The notes: generated by a model from the letters alone, not told the origin. DNA of 37,223 nucleotides from an uncultured Burkholderiales bacterium (GCA_937873395.1 CALMYH010000114.1:1-37223), one strand, 5' to 3'. Counted from the first letter of the stretch, positions 16,528 through 26,611 are shown. Made by a program: numbers and translations.

Positions 16528-18171
16528 TCATTGGAAGGTGTGCAGGTGCGCGGCGAAACCCGAACGCTCCATCAAGGACCGGGGTTGTTCGTTCAGCCCG
16601 ACGATGCCGAGGCGGCCACCGCGCTTCGTGATGGCCTTGTGCAGTTGCTCCAGCGCGTCCAGGCCTGTGGTGTCCAGCGAAATCAGATGGGTGGCGTCGA
16701 GCATGACGTTGACCGGGTGCGGGCTGGATTCGACGGCAGCGACGATGGGGTCGATCTTGGCGACGGCGCCGAAGAACAGCGAACCGAACAGCCGGAAAGT
16801 CAGCTGCTGCTCGGTGGCGGCCACGGCTTCGGCGCGGAAGATCTCGCTCTGTCGCCGCACGAACAGCACCACCGCCAGCACCAGGCCGAGTTCCACCGCC
16901 ACGGTCAGGTCGAACACGATAGTCACCAGGAAGGTGGAGACCATCATGAGGCGGTAGTGGTTGGAAAACTGCTTGAGGCGTCCGAACTCTTTCCATTCGC
17001 CCATGTTCCAGGCCACAAACAGCAGCACGCCGGCCAGCACGGCCAGCGGGATGTGTTGGGCCAGTGGCGCGGCGAGCAACACCACCAGGGCCAGTGTGGC
17101 GGCGTGGACCATGCCGGCGACCGGGGAGGTGGCCCCGGCCCGGATGTTGGTGACCGTGCGCGCGATGGTGCCGGTGGCGGGCATGCCGCCGAAGAAGGGC
17201 ACGACCGCGTTGGCCACGCCCTGGGCCATGAGCTCCTGGTTGGGGTCGTGCTTGGGGGTGTCGCTCAGCTGGTCGGCGACCCGCGCGCACAGCAGGGATT
17301 CGATGGCCCCCAGCAAGGCGATGGTCAGGGTGGGGGTGACCAGGAGGCGGACCGTTTCCCAGGAAAAATCGGGCAGCTGGAACACCGGCAGGCTCTGCGG
17401 AATGCCGCCGAAGCGGCTGCCGATGGTCTCCACCGGCAACTGCATCAGCCAGGCCACCAGCGACAGGGTGACCAGCGCCACCACGGGCGCCGGCAGCCGC
17501 GAGGTGGCCCTGAGCGCGCTGACGGTTTCGATCTTCTCCAGCTGGCGCCGGAACTGCGAATCGACCGCCCACAGCTGCGGCCAGATGAACAGGCCGATGA
17601 CACAGGCCACGCCCAGGCCGAAGGCCCAGGGGTTGAAGGTGTCGATATGGCGCCAGACGGTGGCGATCTGACTGAAGAAGTCGGCGGGCATCTTGCCGAT
17701 CTCCAGCCCGAACCAGTCCCGCAGCTGGGACAGGGCGATCAGCACGGCGATGCCGTTCGTGAAGCCGATCACGACACTGACCGGCACATAACGTACCAGG
17801 GTGCCCAGCCGGAACAGCCCGAGCAGGAACAGCAGTACACCGGCGCTGACGGTCGAAATCAGCAGGTTGGCCAGGCCGTAGCGCTCGACGATGCCGTAGA
17901 CGATGACGATGAAGGCGCCGGCCGGGCCACCGATCTGCACCGAGGTGCCGCCCAGTGCCGAAATGATGAAGCCGGCGATGATGGCGGTCCACAGACCAGC
18001 TTCCGGACTGAGGCCCGACGCAATGGCAAAGGCCATGGCCAGGGGCAGGGCCACGATGCCCACCGTGGCACCCGCACCGATGTCGCGCGCCAGGCGCTCC
18101 CTGTTGTAGTCCCGAAGATCCTGGGTGAGGCGGGGGCGAAAACTTGCGAGGGGCGGAAGGCCTTGGAGCAT
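16528..18171 (-). CDS. SulP-family anion transporter with STAS domain
   Basis: 547 residues. About 10-12 hydrophobic segments cover residues 30-410, starting with the SulP signature region ARDIGAGATVGIVALPLAMAFAIASGLSPEAGLWTAIIAGF. The transport core continues with IQIGGPAGAFIV-type residues (VQIGGPAGAFIVIVYG) and GMPATGTIARTVTNI. A C-terminal STAS domain (about 435-540) holds VMLDATHLISLDTTGLDALEQL. Family members carry sulfate, bicarbonate, dicarboxylates or other anions, and the substrate cannot be decided here. It diverges from the lipoprotein gene across 96 bases. Confidence 0.92.
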   Translation of the reverse strand: MLQGLPPLASFRPRLTQDLRDYNRERLARDIGAGATVGIVALPLAMAFAIASGLSPEAGLWTAIIAGFIISALGGTSVQIGGPAGAFIVIVYGIVERYGLANLLISTVSAGVLLFLLGLFRLGTLVRYVPVSVVIGFTNGIAVLIALSQLRDWFGLEIGKMPADFFSQIATVWRHIDTFNPWAFGLGVACVIGLFIWPQLWAVDSQFRRQLEKIETVSALRATSRLPAPVVALVTLSLVAWLMQLPVETIGSRFGGIPQSLPVFQLPDFSWETVRLLVTPTLTIALLGAIESLLCARVADQLSDTPKHDPNQELMAQGVANAVVPFFGGMPATGTIARTVTNIRAGATSPVAGMVHAATLALVVLLAAPLAQHIPLAVLAGVLLFVAWNMGEWKEFGRLKQFSNHYRLMMVSTFLVTIVFDLTVAVELGLVLAVVLFVRRQSEIFRAEAVAATEQQLTFRLFGSLFFGAVAKIDPIVAAVESSPHPVNVMLDATHLISLDTTGLDALEQLHKAITKRGGRLGIVGLNEQPRSLMERSGFAAHLHTFQ

Positions 18172-18236
18172 GGCCCGATGTTACTCCGCGTGACATTCCG
18201 AAGCCGCCGTGCTGCAAACGCCCGAGCCGGCGGGTC

Positions 18237-18242
18237 TACACT
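18237..18242 (+). promoter_or_regulatory. Possible -10 box for the BamE-like gene
   Basis: TACACT lies 25 bases upstream of the lipoprotein start codon. The best upstream partner, CTGCAA at 18212-18217, is 19 bases away and weak, so confidence is low. Confidence 0.3.
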
Positions 18243-18267
18243 CGAGTCCACTTCTGGGAGTTTCATC

Positions 18268-18795
18268 ATGGGCCATGCCTTTTCTTTCCTGGCGGGACCG
18301 TCGCTCACAGCGCGGATTCTCGTGGCTCTGGCAGGTCTGCTGCTGGTGTCGGCGTGTGATGTGCAGGGCGAACGCGAACTGGTGCCAGGCCAGTCGTCCG
18401 AGGCCGATGTGCGCCAGCGATTCGGCCAGCCCGAAGCCGTGTGGGACGAACCAGACGGGGTCAGGATCTACGAGTTCAACCGCCAGCCTGCCGGGCACCG
18501 CAACTACATGGCGACCATCGGTGCCGATGGGCGCCTGATCCGGTTCGAACAGGTCCTGCACCCAGCGAATTTCTCGCGGGTTCAGCCAGGCATGCCGATG
18601 GAACAGGTGCGTCGCCTGCTGGGCAAGCCGATGAAGATCACGCCCTACCCGCTCAAGGGCGAGACCCACTATGACTGGCGATTCCTCGACGGCCCCACCG
18701 ACAACGACTCCAAGATTTTCACGGTCGTTTTCGACACGGATTTCCGGGTCTCGAAGACCCTGGTCAGCCGGGACCCCGCTCTGGATCGCAACTGA
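18268..18795 (+). CDS. BamE/SmpA-domain outer-membrane lipoprotein
   Basis: 175 residues from the ATG at 18268, with GGGAG upstream. A lipoprotein signal ends with LLLVSAC, so Cys30 would be lipidated. The mature part has two BamE-like repeats, each with a turn of the type PGxxxxxVxxxxGxP: VPGQSSEADVRQRFGQP and VQPGMPMEQVRRLLGKP. BamE supports assembly of beta-barrel proteins at the Bam complex. This duplicated form may be a paralogue and not BamE itself. The stop directly abuts the end of the convergent metG gene (18795/18796). Confidence 0.82.
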   Translation: MGHAFSFLAGPSLTARILVALAGLLLVSACDVQGERELVPGQSSEADVRQRFGQPEAVWDEPDGVRIYEFNRQPAGHRNYMATIGADGRLIRFEQVLHPANFSRVQPGMPMEQVRRLLGKPMKITPYPLKGETHYDWRFLDGPTDNDSKIFTVVFDTDFRVSKTLVSRDPALDRN

Positions 18796-20850
18796 TCAGC
18801 GCACGCGCAGGCCGGGCGTGGCCCCCGGCCAGGGGTTGAGCACGTAAATGCCCGGCTGCGTTTTTTCGTCACCGTGGCTGGCGGCCAGCACCATCCCTTC
18901 GCTGACGCCGAACTTCATCTTTCGCGGGGCCAGGTTGGCCACCATCACCGTGAGCTTGCCGACCAGGTCTTCGGGCTGGTACATGCTGGCGATGCCGCTG
19001 AAGACGTTGCGCGTCCTGCCTTCGCCCACGTCCAGGGTCAGGCGCAGCAGCTTGGTCGAGCCTTCGACCGCCTCGCACTGGACGATCTGCGCGATGCGCA
19101 GGTCGACCTTGGCGAAATCGTCGATGGAGATGGTCGGGGCGATGGCCTCGCCGCCGGGGAGCAGTTTGGGCTCTTCGGGCGCTGGCGGGGGTTCGAACAG
19201 AGCGTCGAGCTGCTTGATGTCGACACGCTGCATCAGGTGCTGGTAGGCACCGATGCGGTGCCCGGCGCCCAGCAGGCGGACCGCATCGGCAAAGCTCAGC
19301 GGCTGGATCTGCAGGAAGGCCTCGACGTTGGCCACCAGGGCCGGCAGCACCGGCTTGAGGTAGAGCGAGATCAGGCGGAAGGCTTCGATGCAGGTGGTGC
19401 ACACATCCTGCAGTCGGCCGTCCATGCCCTCCTGTTTGGCCAGTTCCCAGGGCTTGTTCTGGTCGACATAGGCATTGACGCGGTCAGCCAGCTGCATGAT
19501 TTCGCGCAGGGCCTTGCCGTATTCGCGCTCGGCGTACAGCTCGGCCACGGCGGGGGCAGTGGTCTGGATGTGGTCGAGCAGCGCATCGCCATCGGCCGAG
19601 ACGGCGCCCAGCTGGCCGTCAAAGCGCTTGGTGATGAAGCCGGCGGCGCGCGAGGCGATGTTGATGTACTTGCCGATCAGGTCGCTGTTGACGCGCAGCA
19701 TGAAGTCTTCGGCGTTGAAGTCGACGTCTTCGTTCTTGCCGGTGAGCTTGGCGGCCAGGTAGTAGCGCAGCCACTCGGGGTTCATGCCCAGGCCCAGGTA
19801 CTTGAGCGGGTCCAGGCCGGTGCCCCGGCTTTTGCTCATCTTCTCGCCATTGTTGATGGTCAGGAATCCGTGCACGTAGACGGCATTGGGCACCTTGCGG
19901 CCACTGAACTTGAGCATGGCCGGCCAGAACAGGGTGTGGAAGGTGATGATGTCCTTGCCGATGAAATGGACCTGCTCGGTGGTCGGGTCGGCCATGAAGG
20001 CCTCATAGTCGCGCCCCGTCCTGTCGAAGTAGTTCTTGAGCGAGGCGAGGTAGCCGATGGGCGCATCCAGCCAGACGTAGAAGTACTTGCCCGGGGCATC
20101 GGGGATCTCGATGCCGAAGTAGGGCGCGTCTCGGCTGATGTCCCAGTCGCCCATTTTGGGCTTGCCGTCCGGGCCCGGTTCGATCCACTCGGCGATCTTG
20201 TTGAGGACCTCGGGCTGGACCGCGCCACTTTGTGTCCACTGGTCCAGGAAGGCCAGGCAGCGCGGGTCGGACAGCTTGAAGAAGAAGTGGTCCGAGGTCT
20301 TGAGCACAGGAGTCGCGCCGGACAGGGCCGAGTACGGGTTCTTCAGTTCGGTGGGCGCATACACCGCGCCGCAGACCTCGCAGTTGTCGCCGTACTGGTC
20401 TTTCGCGCCGCATTTGGGGCATTCGCCCTTGATGAATCGGTCGGGCAGGAACATGTTCTTCTCGGGGTCGAAGAACTGTTCGATGGTGCGGGTCTCGATC
20501 AGGTCGTTGGCCTTGAGGGCGCGGTAGATGTCCTGGGCCAGCAGGTGGTTCTCAGGCCCATCGGTGCTGTGCCAGTTGTCGAAGCCGATGTGGAAGCCGT
20601 CCAGGTATTGCTGGCGGCCGGCCGCGATGTCGGCCACGAACTGCTGGGGCGTCTTGCCGGCCTTTTCGGCCGCGATCATGATGGGCGCGCCGTGCGCGTC
20701 GTCGGCGCAGACGAAATGTACTTCGTGGCCCTGCATGCGCTGGTACCGCACCCAGATGTCGGCCTGGATGTATTCCATGATGTGGCCGATGTGGAAATGG
20801 CCGTTGGCGTAGGGCAGGGCGGTGGTGACGAACAGGCGGCGCTGGCTCAT
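18796..20850 (-). CDS. metG: Methionyl-tRNA synthetase
   Basis: 684 residues from the ATG at 20850. It charges tRNA-Met. The class-I motifs are HIGH-like [11 protein letters not shown] (13-23) and KMSKS (337-341). A zinc knuckle uses Cys144, Cys147, Cys157 and Cys160 (CPKCG...CEVC). A C-terminal dimerising tRNA-binding domain (about 580-684, [13 protein letters not shown] ... [15 protein letters not shown]) is present, as in the long E. coli-type enzyme. It diverges from apbC, the usual partner in proteobacteria, across 155 bases. Confidence 0.98.
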   Translation of the reverse strand: MSQRRLFVTTALPYANGHFHIGHIMEYIQADIWVRYQRMQGHEVHFVCADDAHGAPIMIAAEKAGKTPQQFVADIAAGRQQYLDGFHIGFDNWHSTDGPENHLLAQDIYRALKANDLIETRTIEQFFDPEKNMFLPDRFIKGECPKCGAKDQYGDNCEVCGAVYAPTELKNPYSALSGATPVLKTSDHFFFKLSDPRCLAFLDQWTQSGAVQPEVLNKIAEWIEPGPDGKPKMGDWDISRDAPYFGIEIPDAPGKYFYVWLDAPIGYLASLKNYFDRTGRDYEAFMADPTTEQVHFIGKDIITFHTLFWPAMLKFSGRKVPNAVYVHGFLTINNGEKMSKSRGTGLDPLKYLGLGMNPEWLRYYLAAKLTGKNEDVDFNAEDFMLRVNSDLIGKYINIASRAAGFITKRFDGQLGAVSADGDALLDHIQTTAPAVAELYAEREYGKALREIMQLADRVNAYVDQNKPWELAKQEGMDGRLQDVCTTCIEAFRLISLYLKPVLPALVANVEAFLQIQPLSFADAVRLLGAGHRIGAYQHLMQRVDIKQLDALFEPPPAPEEPKLLPGGEAIAPTISIDDFAKVDLRIAQIVQCEAVEGSTKLLRLTLDVGEGRTRNVFSGIASMYQPEDLVGKLTVMVANLAPRKMKFGVSEGMVLAASHGDEKTQPGIYVLNPWPGATPGLRVR

Positions 20851-21005
20851 GGCAGCTTTCTTTCGATGGCGGCTGGGGAAAACGCCCGATTTTAGGTGGC
20901 CGATGTCCTCATGGTGATTGGGTGAATGGAGGGCGGTCCGTGCGAGGGGTAGACTTCGGACCAATTTCACCGAATCCCGTTCCGCTCCACAGGAGACCCG
21001 CTTCC

Positions 21006-22097
21006 ATGGCCGTCGATTCCCAAGCCCTGCTTCAAGCCCTGCAGGCTGTCACCGATCCGAACACCGGCAAGGACTTCGTGTCCACCAAGGCACTGAAGAA
21101 CCTGCAGGTGCAGGAGGGGGACGTTTCCTTCGACGTCGAGCTGGGTTACCCGGCCAAGAGCCAGATTCCGGCGCTGCGCCGCGCGCTGGTCTCCGCCGCC
21201 AGGGAAGTTCCGGGCGTGGAGAATGTGTCCGTCAACCTGCAAAGCAGGATCATTCCGCACGCGGTGCAGCGCGGCGTGCAACTGCTGCCCCATGTGAAGA
21301 ACATTGTCGCCGTGGCCTCGGGCAAAGGCGGTGTGGGCAAGAGCACGACCACGGTCAACCTGGCGCTGGCCCTGGCTGCCGAGGGCGCGCGGGTCGGCAT
21401 TCTGGACGCCGACATCTACGGACCCAGCCAGCCGATGATGATGGGCATCGACGGCAAGCCCGAAAGCACCGACGGCAAGACCATGGAGCCACTGGAGAAC
21501 CATGGCGTTCAGGTGATCTCGATCGGATTCCTGGTCGACAAGGACCAGGCCATGATCTGGCGCGGCCCCATGGCCACGCAGGCGCTGGAGCAGCTGCTGC
21601 GCCAGACCAACTGGAAGGACCTGGACTACCTGCTGGTGGACATGCCGCCGGGAACCGGCGACATCCAGCTCACCCTGTCGCAGCGGGTGCCGATCACCGG
21701 GGCCGTGATCGTGACCACGCCCCAGGACATTGCGTTGCTGGACGCGCGCAAGGGCATCCAGATGTTCGACAAGGTCGGTGTGCCCATTCTGGGCATTGTC
21801 GAGAACATGGCGGTCTACTGTTGCCCCAACTGCGGTCATGTGGAGCACATCTTCGGTGCCGACGGTGGCAAGCACATGGCGGCCGAGGTCGGTACCGATT
21901 ACCTGGGCTCGCTGCCGCTGAACATGTCGATCCGGGTGCAGGCTGACAGCGGCACCCCCACCGTGGTGGCCGATCCCGACGGCGAGATTGCCGGCATCTA
22001 CAAGACCGTGGCCCGTCAGGTGGCGGTCAAGATCGCAGCCAAGTCCAAGGACTTCTCCAGCAAGTTCCCCAGCATCAAGATCTCGAAGGACACCTGA
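21006..22097 (+). CDS. apbC: Mrp/ApbC-type P-loop iron-sulfur carrier
   Basis: 363 residues from the ATG at 21006. An N-terminal DUF59/MIP18 domain (about 5-85) precedes the Mrp ATPase domain. The deviant Walker [12 protein letters not shown] covers 105-115, followed by [15 protein letters not shown] and [17 protein letters not shown] CxxC motif at Cys273-Cys276 (CPNC) is where dimers of this family bind a transferable [4Fe-4S] cluster. It probably delivers clusters to apo-proteins; clients here could include NadA and BoxA, but that is inference. It ends five bases before the stop of the convergent binding-protein gene. Confidence 0.95.
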   Translation: MAVDSQALLQALQAVTDPNTGKDFVSTKALKNLQVQEGDVSFDVELGYPAKSQIPALRRALVSAAREVPGVENVSVNLQSRIIPHAVQRGVQLLPHVKNIVAVASGKGGVGKSTTTVNLALALAAEGARVGILDADIYGPSQPMMMGIDGKPESTDGKTMEPLENHGVQVISIGFLVDKDQAMIWRGPMATQALEQLLRQTNWKDLDYLLVDMPPGTGDIQLTLSQRVPITGAVIVTTPQDIALLDARKGIQMFDKVGVPILGIVENMAVYCCPNCGHVEHIFGADGGKHMAAEVGTDYLGSLPLNMSIRVQADSGTPTVVADPDGEIAGIYKTVARQVAVKIAAKSKDFSSKFPSIKISKDT

Positions 22098-22102
22098 GGC
22101 CT

Positions 22103-23233
22103 TCAGTAGCGCAGGCGCCCCTCGGCGTCGATGATGGCCAACTCGACGTAGTTGGAGCCGTTGTGCGAGCCGGGCGCATATCGTGCCGTGAATCGGCCGA
22201 AGCTGATTTCGCGAGCCGACTGCATGGTCGAGATGAAGCGCTCGGTGTTCAGGTCCCGTCCGGTCCGCCGCAGGCCTTCGACCAGCAGTCGGGCATGGAC
22301 AAAGCCTTCGAACTGGGAAGCGGAAGGCACGGCGTTGGGATCTTTTTCCCTGAGGTGCTGCAGATACTCGACCACCACGGGAATGCTGGTGTTGCGCAGC
22401 GAGGGCATGATCTGGGCCAGCACGATGCCCCGGGCCTTGTCCTTGAGCTCGCGGTTGATGCCGTCCAGGCTGGCCACCGAAAAACCGTAAAACACCGGGC
22501 GCGCCGACGTGGCCTGAACCGCGGCCACATAGCGGGGAAAGGTCAGACCGGCCGTACCGACGATCACGGCTTGCGGCGCGGCTTCGGCCGTGGCGGCTGC
22601 GGCTGCGGCCAAGTCGGGCGAGGCCGGATCGACCTGGATCTCGATCGCCGGCGGCATCTCCTGCTGGGACATGGCCTGACGCACTTCGCCGAGCAGGGCC
22701 TTGCCCAGGCCATCGTCCGGGTAGAAGAAGGCCACGCGTGTGACCCCGATCTGCTTGAGCTGGGAGACGATGCGCTCGGATTCGTTGGCGTAGCTGGCCC
22801 GCACGTGGAACACATAGCGGTTGAAGGTGTTGCGCAGCCCCGAGGCACCTGTCACAGGGCCGAACAGGATCGTCTTTTGCTCGGTGAGATAGGGCAGGAC
22901 TGCGGCGGTTTGCGCGGTACCTGTGCTGTTGAACAGCATGAAAAGCTTGTCCTGTTCGACCAGGCGGCGCGTGTTCTCCAGCGCTCGGGCCGGGTCGAAC
23001 CCGTCGTCCAGCGTCACAAAACGGATCTGGCGACCATGGATGCCACCGCGGGCGTTGACCGCATCGAACAGCAGCCGTGCTCCCTCGCCATACTGGAGCG
23101 TTTGCGGACCGAGGGGGCCGCTGAGCACCTGCGATGCGCCGAGCCGGATTTCGGTGGGCGTGATCCCCGCATCGCCGGCATGCAGCGATGTGGCCCATGC
23201 CAATGCCATGAACCCCAGCCATTTCCTCACCAT
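22103..23233 (-). CDS. Periplasmic substrate-binding protein (Leu/Ile/Val type)
   Basis: 376 residues. A signal peptide covers about the first 19 residues (MVRKWLGFMALAWATSLHA). The mature part is a type-I periplasmic binding protein: GITPTEIRLGASQVLSGPLG at the start, then INARGGIHG-like NARGGIHGRQIRFVTLDDGFDP, AVIVGTAGLTFPRYVAAV and FEGFVHARLLVEGLRR. Such proteins feed branched-chain-amino-acid-type ABC importers, many of which take up aromatic acids. No permease or ATPase gene is adjacent. It lies downstream of bclA on the same strand with a 125-base gap, so a role in benzoate capture is plausible but unproven. Confidence 0.88.
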   Translation of the reverse strand: MVRKWLGFMALAWATSLHAGDAGITPTEIRLGASQVLSGPLGPQTLQYGEGARLLFDAVNARGGIHGRQIRFVTLDDGFDPARALENTRRLVEQDKLFMLFNSTGTAQTAAVLPYLTEQKTILFGPVTGASGLRNTFNRYVFHVRASYANESERIVSQLKQIGVTRVAFFYPDDGLGKALLGEVRQAMSQQEMPPAIEIQVDPASPDLAAAAAATAEAAPQAVIVGTAGLTFPRYVAAVQATSARPVFYGFSVASLDGINRELKDKARGIVLAQIMPSLRNTSIPVVVEYLQHLREKDPNAVPSASQFEGFVHARLLVEGLRRTGRDLNTERFISTMQSAREISFGRFTARYAPGSHNGSNYVELAIIDAEGRLRY

Positions 23234-23239
23234 TTGCCA

Positions 23240-23258
23240 CCTCTTTAGTTATCAGAGG
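23240..23258 (-). promoter_or_regulatory. Hairpin covering the ribosome site of the binding-protein gene
   Basis: On the minus strand CCTCT (23258-23254) can pair with AGAGG (23244-23240) around a nine-base loop. The AGAGG arm is the Shine-Dalgarno of the binding protein, six bases before its ATG. The five-pair stem is modest, so control of translation is only a possibility. Confidence 0.35.
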
Positions 23259-23275
23259 TAATTATTTTGGTTATC
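23248..23275 (-). repeat. Direct repeat GATAAC with 22-base period
   Basis: On the minus strand GATAAC occurs at 23275-23270 and again at 23253-23248, starts 22 bases apart, which is two helical turns. This lies in a markedly AT-rich patch upstream of the binding-protein gene and could be an operator or promoter element. Confidence 0.4.
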
Positions 23276-23358
23276 GAATGAAATGGTAGCAAGGGCTGGG
23301 ATTGCGGGTTTTCCCCTGCCGGCCGCTGGTTGCCGGACGGACGGTGGACCTGAGGGTT

Positions 23359-24942
23359 TCAGCGGTCCTGGGACGGGCTTTCGCGCTCCAGCTCGCGCAG
23401 CCTGAAGCGCTGGATCTTGCCGGTGGCGGTCTTGGGCAGCTCGGCCATGAAGTCGATGAAACGCGGGTATTTGTAGGGCGCCAGCCGCTCTTTGACGAAG
23501 GCCTGCAGTTCCGCTTCCGAGGCCGTCTGACCGGGGCGCAACACCACGAAAGCCTTGGTCTTGGTCAGACCGTCTTCGTCGACCTTGCCGATCACGGCCG
23601 CCTCCAGCACGGCCGGGTGCTGCACCAGCGTGGCCTCGACCTCGAACGGGCTGACGTAGATGCCGCTGACCTTGAGCATGTCGTCGTTGCGCCCCGCATA
23701 GGTGTAGTAGCCGTCGGCGTTTCGGCTGTACTTGTCGCCACTCTTGGTCCAGGCGCCCTGGAAGGTGTCGCGCGACTTGGCGCGGTTGTTCCAGTACATC
23801 AGGGCGGCACTCGGCCCCTGGATGTACAGGTCGCCGATCTGGTCATGACCGCTGATGACGCTGCCGTCTTCGTCGCGCAACTGCACCTCGTAACCGGGTA
23901 CCGCCTGGCCGGTGGTGCCGTAGCGCACGTCGCCCGGCCGGTTGGACAGGAAGATGTGCAGCATTTCGGTGCTGCCGATGCCGTCGATGATCTCGCAGCC
24001 GAAGTGGGCGGTCCAGCGCTCGCCGATGTCGCGCGGCAGGGCCTCGCCGGCCGATGAGCACAGGCGCAGCGCCACCTGCTCACGCTTGGGCAGGTCGGGG
24101 CTGGCCAGCATGCCGCCGTAACCGGTGGGCGCGCCGTAGAACACGGTGGGCTGGTGGTCCACCAGGCGCTTGAACACCGCCTGCGGCGTCGGGCGTTCGG
24201 CCATCAGCACCACGCTGGCACCCACCGACAGCGGGAACGACAGCGCATTGCCCAGGCCGTAGGCAAAGAACAGCTTGGCGGCCGAGAACACCACGTCGGT
24301 CTCGCGCAGGCCCAGCACACCCTTGCCATACAGCTCGGCGGTCCAGTACAGGTTGGCCTGGGTGTGCACCGTGCCCTTGGGGGCGCCGGTGGAACCGCTC
24401 GAGTACAACCAGAACGCGGGCTCGTCGGCATGGGTGTCGGCCCCTTCGCCCGGCGCCTGGGCGCCCACCCAGGCCGCCCAGTCGTGTGCACCGGCCGGCA
24501 GACCCTGAGCCTGAGCGCGCGAGACGATGAGGTGCCGCGCCTCGTTCGGCTGGCCCTCCATCGCGCTCTGGAGGGTCGGCAACAGCGCACCCGACACCAG
24601 CACCGCCTGGGCGCGGCTGTCGGCGAGCATGTAGGCATAGTCCTTGGCGGTCAGCAGCGTGTTGACGCAGACCGGCACCACACCGGCGTGCAGCGCACCC
24701 AGGAAGCTCACCACCCAGTCGCTGCTGTCGTGCATCAGCATCAGCACGCGATCTTCGCGCCGCAGTCCCAGCGCGGTCAGCGCAGCCGAACAGCGCCGCA
24801 CCTGATCGCTCAGCTGCCCATAGCTGAGCGTGCCCGCATCGTCGATCAGCGCGGTCTTGTCGGTTCGGCGGGCGTTGGCCGCCATCAGGTGGCGGGCAAA
24901 GTTGAATCGTTCCGTTGGTGGGGCGGTCTCGGGGTGGCTCAT
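23359..24942 (-). CDS. bclA: Benzoate--CoA ligase
   Basis: 527 residues, an ANL-superfamily acyl-CoA synthetase. It converts benzoate, ATP and CoA to benzoyl-CoA, the entry reaction of the box pathway. The P-loop YSSGSTGAPKG lies at 180-190, followed by GYGGMLA, the A5 block DGIGSTEMLHIF and, near the C-terminus, PKTATGKIQRFRLRE with the adenylation Lys. The N-terminal FNFARHLMAAN and the box-gene context favour benzoate over longer acids. GAGGAGA stands before the ATG. It follows boxD by 51 bases on the same strand. Confidence 0.95.
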   Translation of the reverse strand: MSHPETAPPTERFNFARHLMAANARRTDKTALIDDAGTLSYGQLSDQVRRCSAALTALGLRREDRVLMLMHDSSDWVVSFLGALHAGVVPVCVNTLLTAKDYAYMLADSRAQAVLVSGALLPTLQSAMEGQPNEARHLIVSRAQAQGLPAGAHDWAAWVGAQAPGEGADTHADEPAFWLYSSGSTGAPKGTVHTQANLYWTAELYGKGVLGLRETDVVFSAAKLFFAYGLGNALSFPLSVGASVVLMAERPTPQAVFKRLVDHQPTVFYGAPTGYGGMLASPDLPKREQVALRLCSSAGEALPRDIGERWTAHFGCEIIDGIGSTEMLHIFLSNRPGDVRYGTTGQAVPGYEVQLRDEDGSVISGHDQIGDLYIQGPSAALMYWNNRAKSRDTFQGAWTKSGDKYSRNADGYYTYAGRNDDMLKVSGIYVSPFEVEATLVQHPAVLEAAVIGKVDEDGLTKTKAFVVLRPGQTASEAELQAFVKERLAPYKYPRFIDFMAELPKTATGKIQRFRLRELERESPSQDR

Positions 24943-24993
24943 GGCTGTCTCCTCATGTCCTTTGCGGATCTTTCGGGTGGGTTCGGGCGAAGT

Positions 24994-26580
24994 TCAGGTG
25001 CGCCAGGGGGCAGCGACCGATGCCAGCGCGTCCAGCGCGGCAACGCTGGCCTGCACCGCACTGCGGCGGTGGTAGAAGCCCATGGCACGCAGGCCACCGA
25101 GCTCCTCGCCCCCGCCGGCGCGGCCGGGCCCCCCGTGCAGGCTCATGGGCATCACGTTACCGTGGCCGGTCTGGCTGGCCGCCACGTCGGGGCTGATGGC
25201 GTGCACGCGGCCATGGCTGTCGGCCAATTCGAGAGCGGCGCGCGCGATGAAGGCCGGGTCTGCGCTGTAGACCGAAGCCACCAGCGAACCCTCGCCGCGG
25301 CGAATGAGTTCCCAGGCCTGGCCTTCGCTGTCGTAGGGCATGAGCGTGGCGACCGGGCCGAACACCTCGACCTCGTGCAGGACTTTGGCCTTCACGGGGT
25401 CTTGTGTGCCCAGCAGCACCGGCGCCACACAGGCAGCGACGGTCGGGTCGGCGTCGACCAGGCCAGCGGCGGCGCCGTCGTACAGCACCTCGGCTTCGGT
25501 CTTGAGGTGCTCGATGCCGGCCGTCACGCCGGCGAACTGCTCGCGGCTGACCAGCGCGCCCATGCGCACGCCTTCGTTGCGCGGGTCGCCGACCGTGGTC
25601 TTGGCGAGCCTGGTGCCAATGGCGTCCGCAACGGCAGCGTACAGCGCCCGCGGCACGAAAATGCGGCGGATGGCGGTGCACTTCTGGCCGCTCTTGACCG
25701 TCATCTCGCGCACCACTTCCTTGACCAGCAGGTTGAAGGCCTCGCTGCCTTCGGTGGCCGCCGGGTCGAGCAGGGCGCTGTTGAGGCTGTCGGCCTCGAT
25801 GTTGCAGCGCACCGAGCGCTGTGCCACTGCGGGGTGGCTGCGGATGAGACGGGCCGTTTCGGCCGACCCGGTGAAACTGACCACGTCGAACGGCTGCAGT
25901 TGGTCCATCAGCCCGGCCGAGGAGCCGCAGATGACCGACAGCGCACCGGCGGGCAGCACACCGGCCTTCACCACGTCTTCCACCATGCGCTGGGTCAGCC
26001 ACGCGGTGGCGGTGGCCGGCTTGACGATGACCGGCACACCCGAGAGCAGGGCCGGTGCGGCCTTCTCCCACAGGCCCCAGCTCGGGAAGTTGAAGGCGTT
26101 GATGAACAGGGCCACGCCCCGGCTGGGACTGAATACATGCTGGGTCTGGAACACGGGGTCCTTGCCCATGCGGATGCGCTCGCCGTCGAGCAGGCAGATC
26201 GCTTCGCCCAGGGCCTCGCCCTGCTTGGCGTAATAGCCCAGGGTGAAGATACCGCCGTCGATGTCCACCGCCGAGTCGTTCTTGACGGTGCCGCTGTTGC
26301 GGGTGGCGATGTCGTAGTAGGCGTCGCGATTCGCCTGCAGCACCTTCACCACGTCGCCCAGCAGCACGGCGCGTTGTCGGTAGCTCAGCGCACGCAGCGC
26401 GGCACCGCCGGTTTCACGGGCAAAGGCAAAAGCTTCGGCCAGATCCAGTCCGGTGTTGTCCACCCGCACCAGCGGCGTGCCCAGGACGGGATCGAACAGG
26501 GTGCTGCCCTGGCCTTGGCCGATTTGCCAGCGACCGGCCAGAAAGTTGGGCAGCAGGGGGGTGTCAAGGGTGTCGCTCAT
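24994..26580 (-). CDS. boxD: 3,4-dehydroadipyl-CoA semialdehyde dehydrogenase
   Basis: 528 residues, an aldehyde dehydrogenase of the PaaZ/BoxD type. It oxidises the semialdehyde released by BoxC to 3,4-dehydroadipyl-CoA with NADP+. Visible are NAFNFPSWGLWEK (161-173), the coenzyme loop FTGSAETA (236-243), Glu262 in IEADSLNS and the catalytic Cys301 in SGQKCTAIRR, the sequence typical of this subgroup. The C-terminal part has GPGRAGGGEELGGLRAM. It is transcribed away from boxR across 171 bases that hold TGCA operator-like sites, and heads a boxD-bclA(-SBP) unit. Confidence 0.94.
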   Translation of the reverse strand: MSDTLDTPLLPNFLAGRWQIGQGQGSTLFDPVLGTPLVRVDNTGLDLAEAFAFARETGGAALRALSYRQRAVLLGDVVKVLQANRDAYYDIATRNSGTVKNDSAVDIDGGIFTLGYYAKQGEALGEAICLLDGERIRMGKDPVFQTQHVFSPSRGVALFINAFNFPSWGLWEKAAPALLSGVPVIVKPATATAWLTQRMVEDVVKAGVLPAGALSVICGSSAGLMDQLQPFDVVSFTGSAETARLIRSHPAVAQRSVRCNIEADSLNSALLDPAATEGSEAFNLLVKEVVREMTVKSGQKCTAIRRIFVPRALYAAVADAIGTRLAKTTVGDPRNEGVRMGALVSREQFAGVTAGIEHLKTEAEVLYDGAAAGLVDADPTVAACVAPVLLGTQDPVKAKVLHEVEVFGPVATLMPYDSEGQAWELIRRGEGSLVASVYSADPAFIARAALELADSHGRVHAISPDVAASQTGHGNVMPMSLHGGPGRAGGGEELGGLRAMGFYHRRSAVQASVAALDALASVAAPWRT

Positions 26581-26611
26581 GGTCAGGATGCAGTGGGTTG
26601 CGCAAATGCCG

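Noticed and set aside
22103-23233. Complete ABC importer operon next to bclA
   Set aside because: Only the binding protein is present; the next gene is the convergent apbC and no permease or ATPase genes follow.
20967-23240. 757-codon minus-strand frame across apbC and the binding-protein gene
   Set aside because: Antisense to apbC and out of frame in the binding-protein gene; both real genes have full-length conserved motifs.
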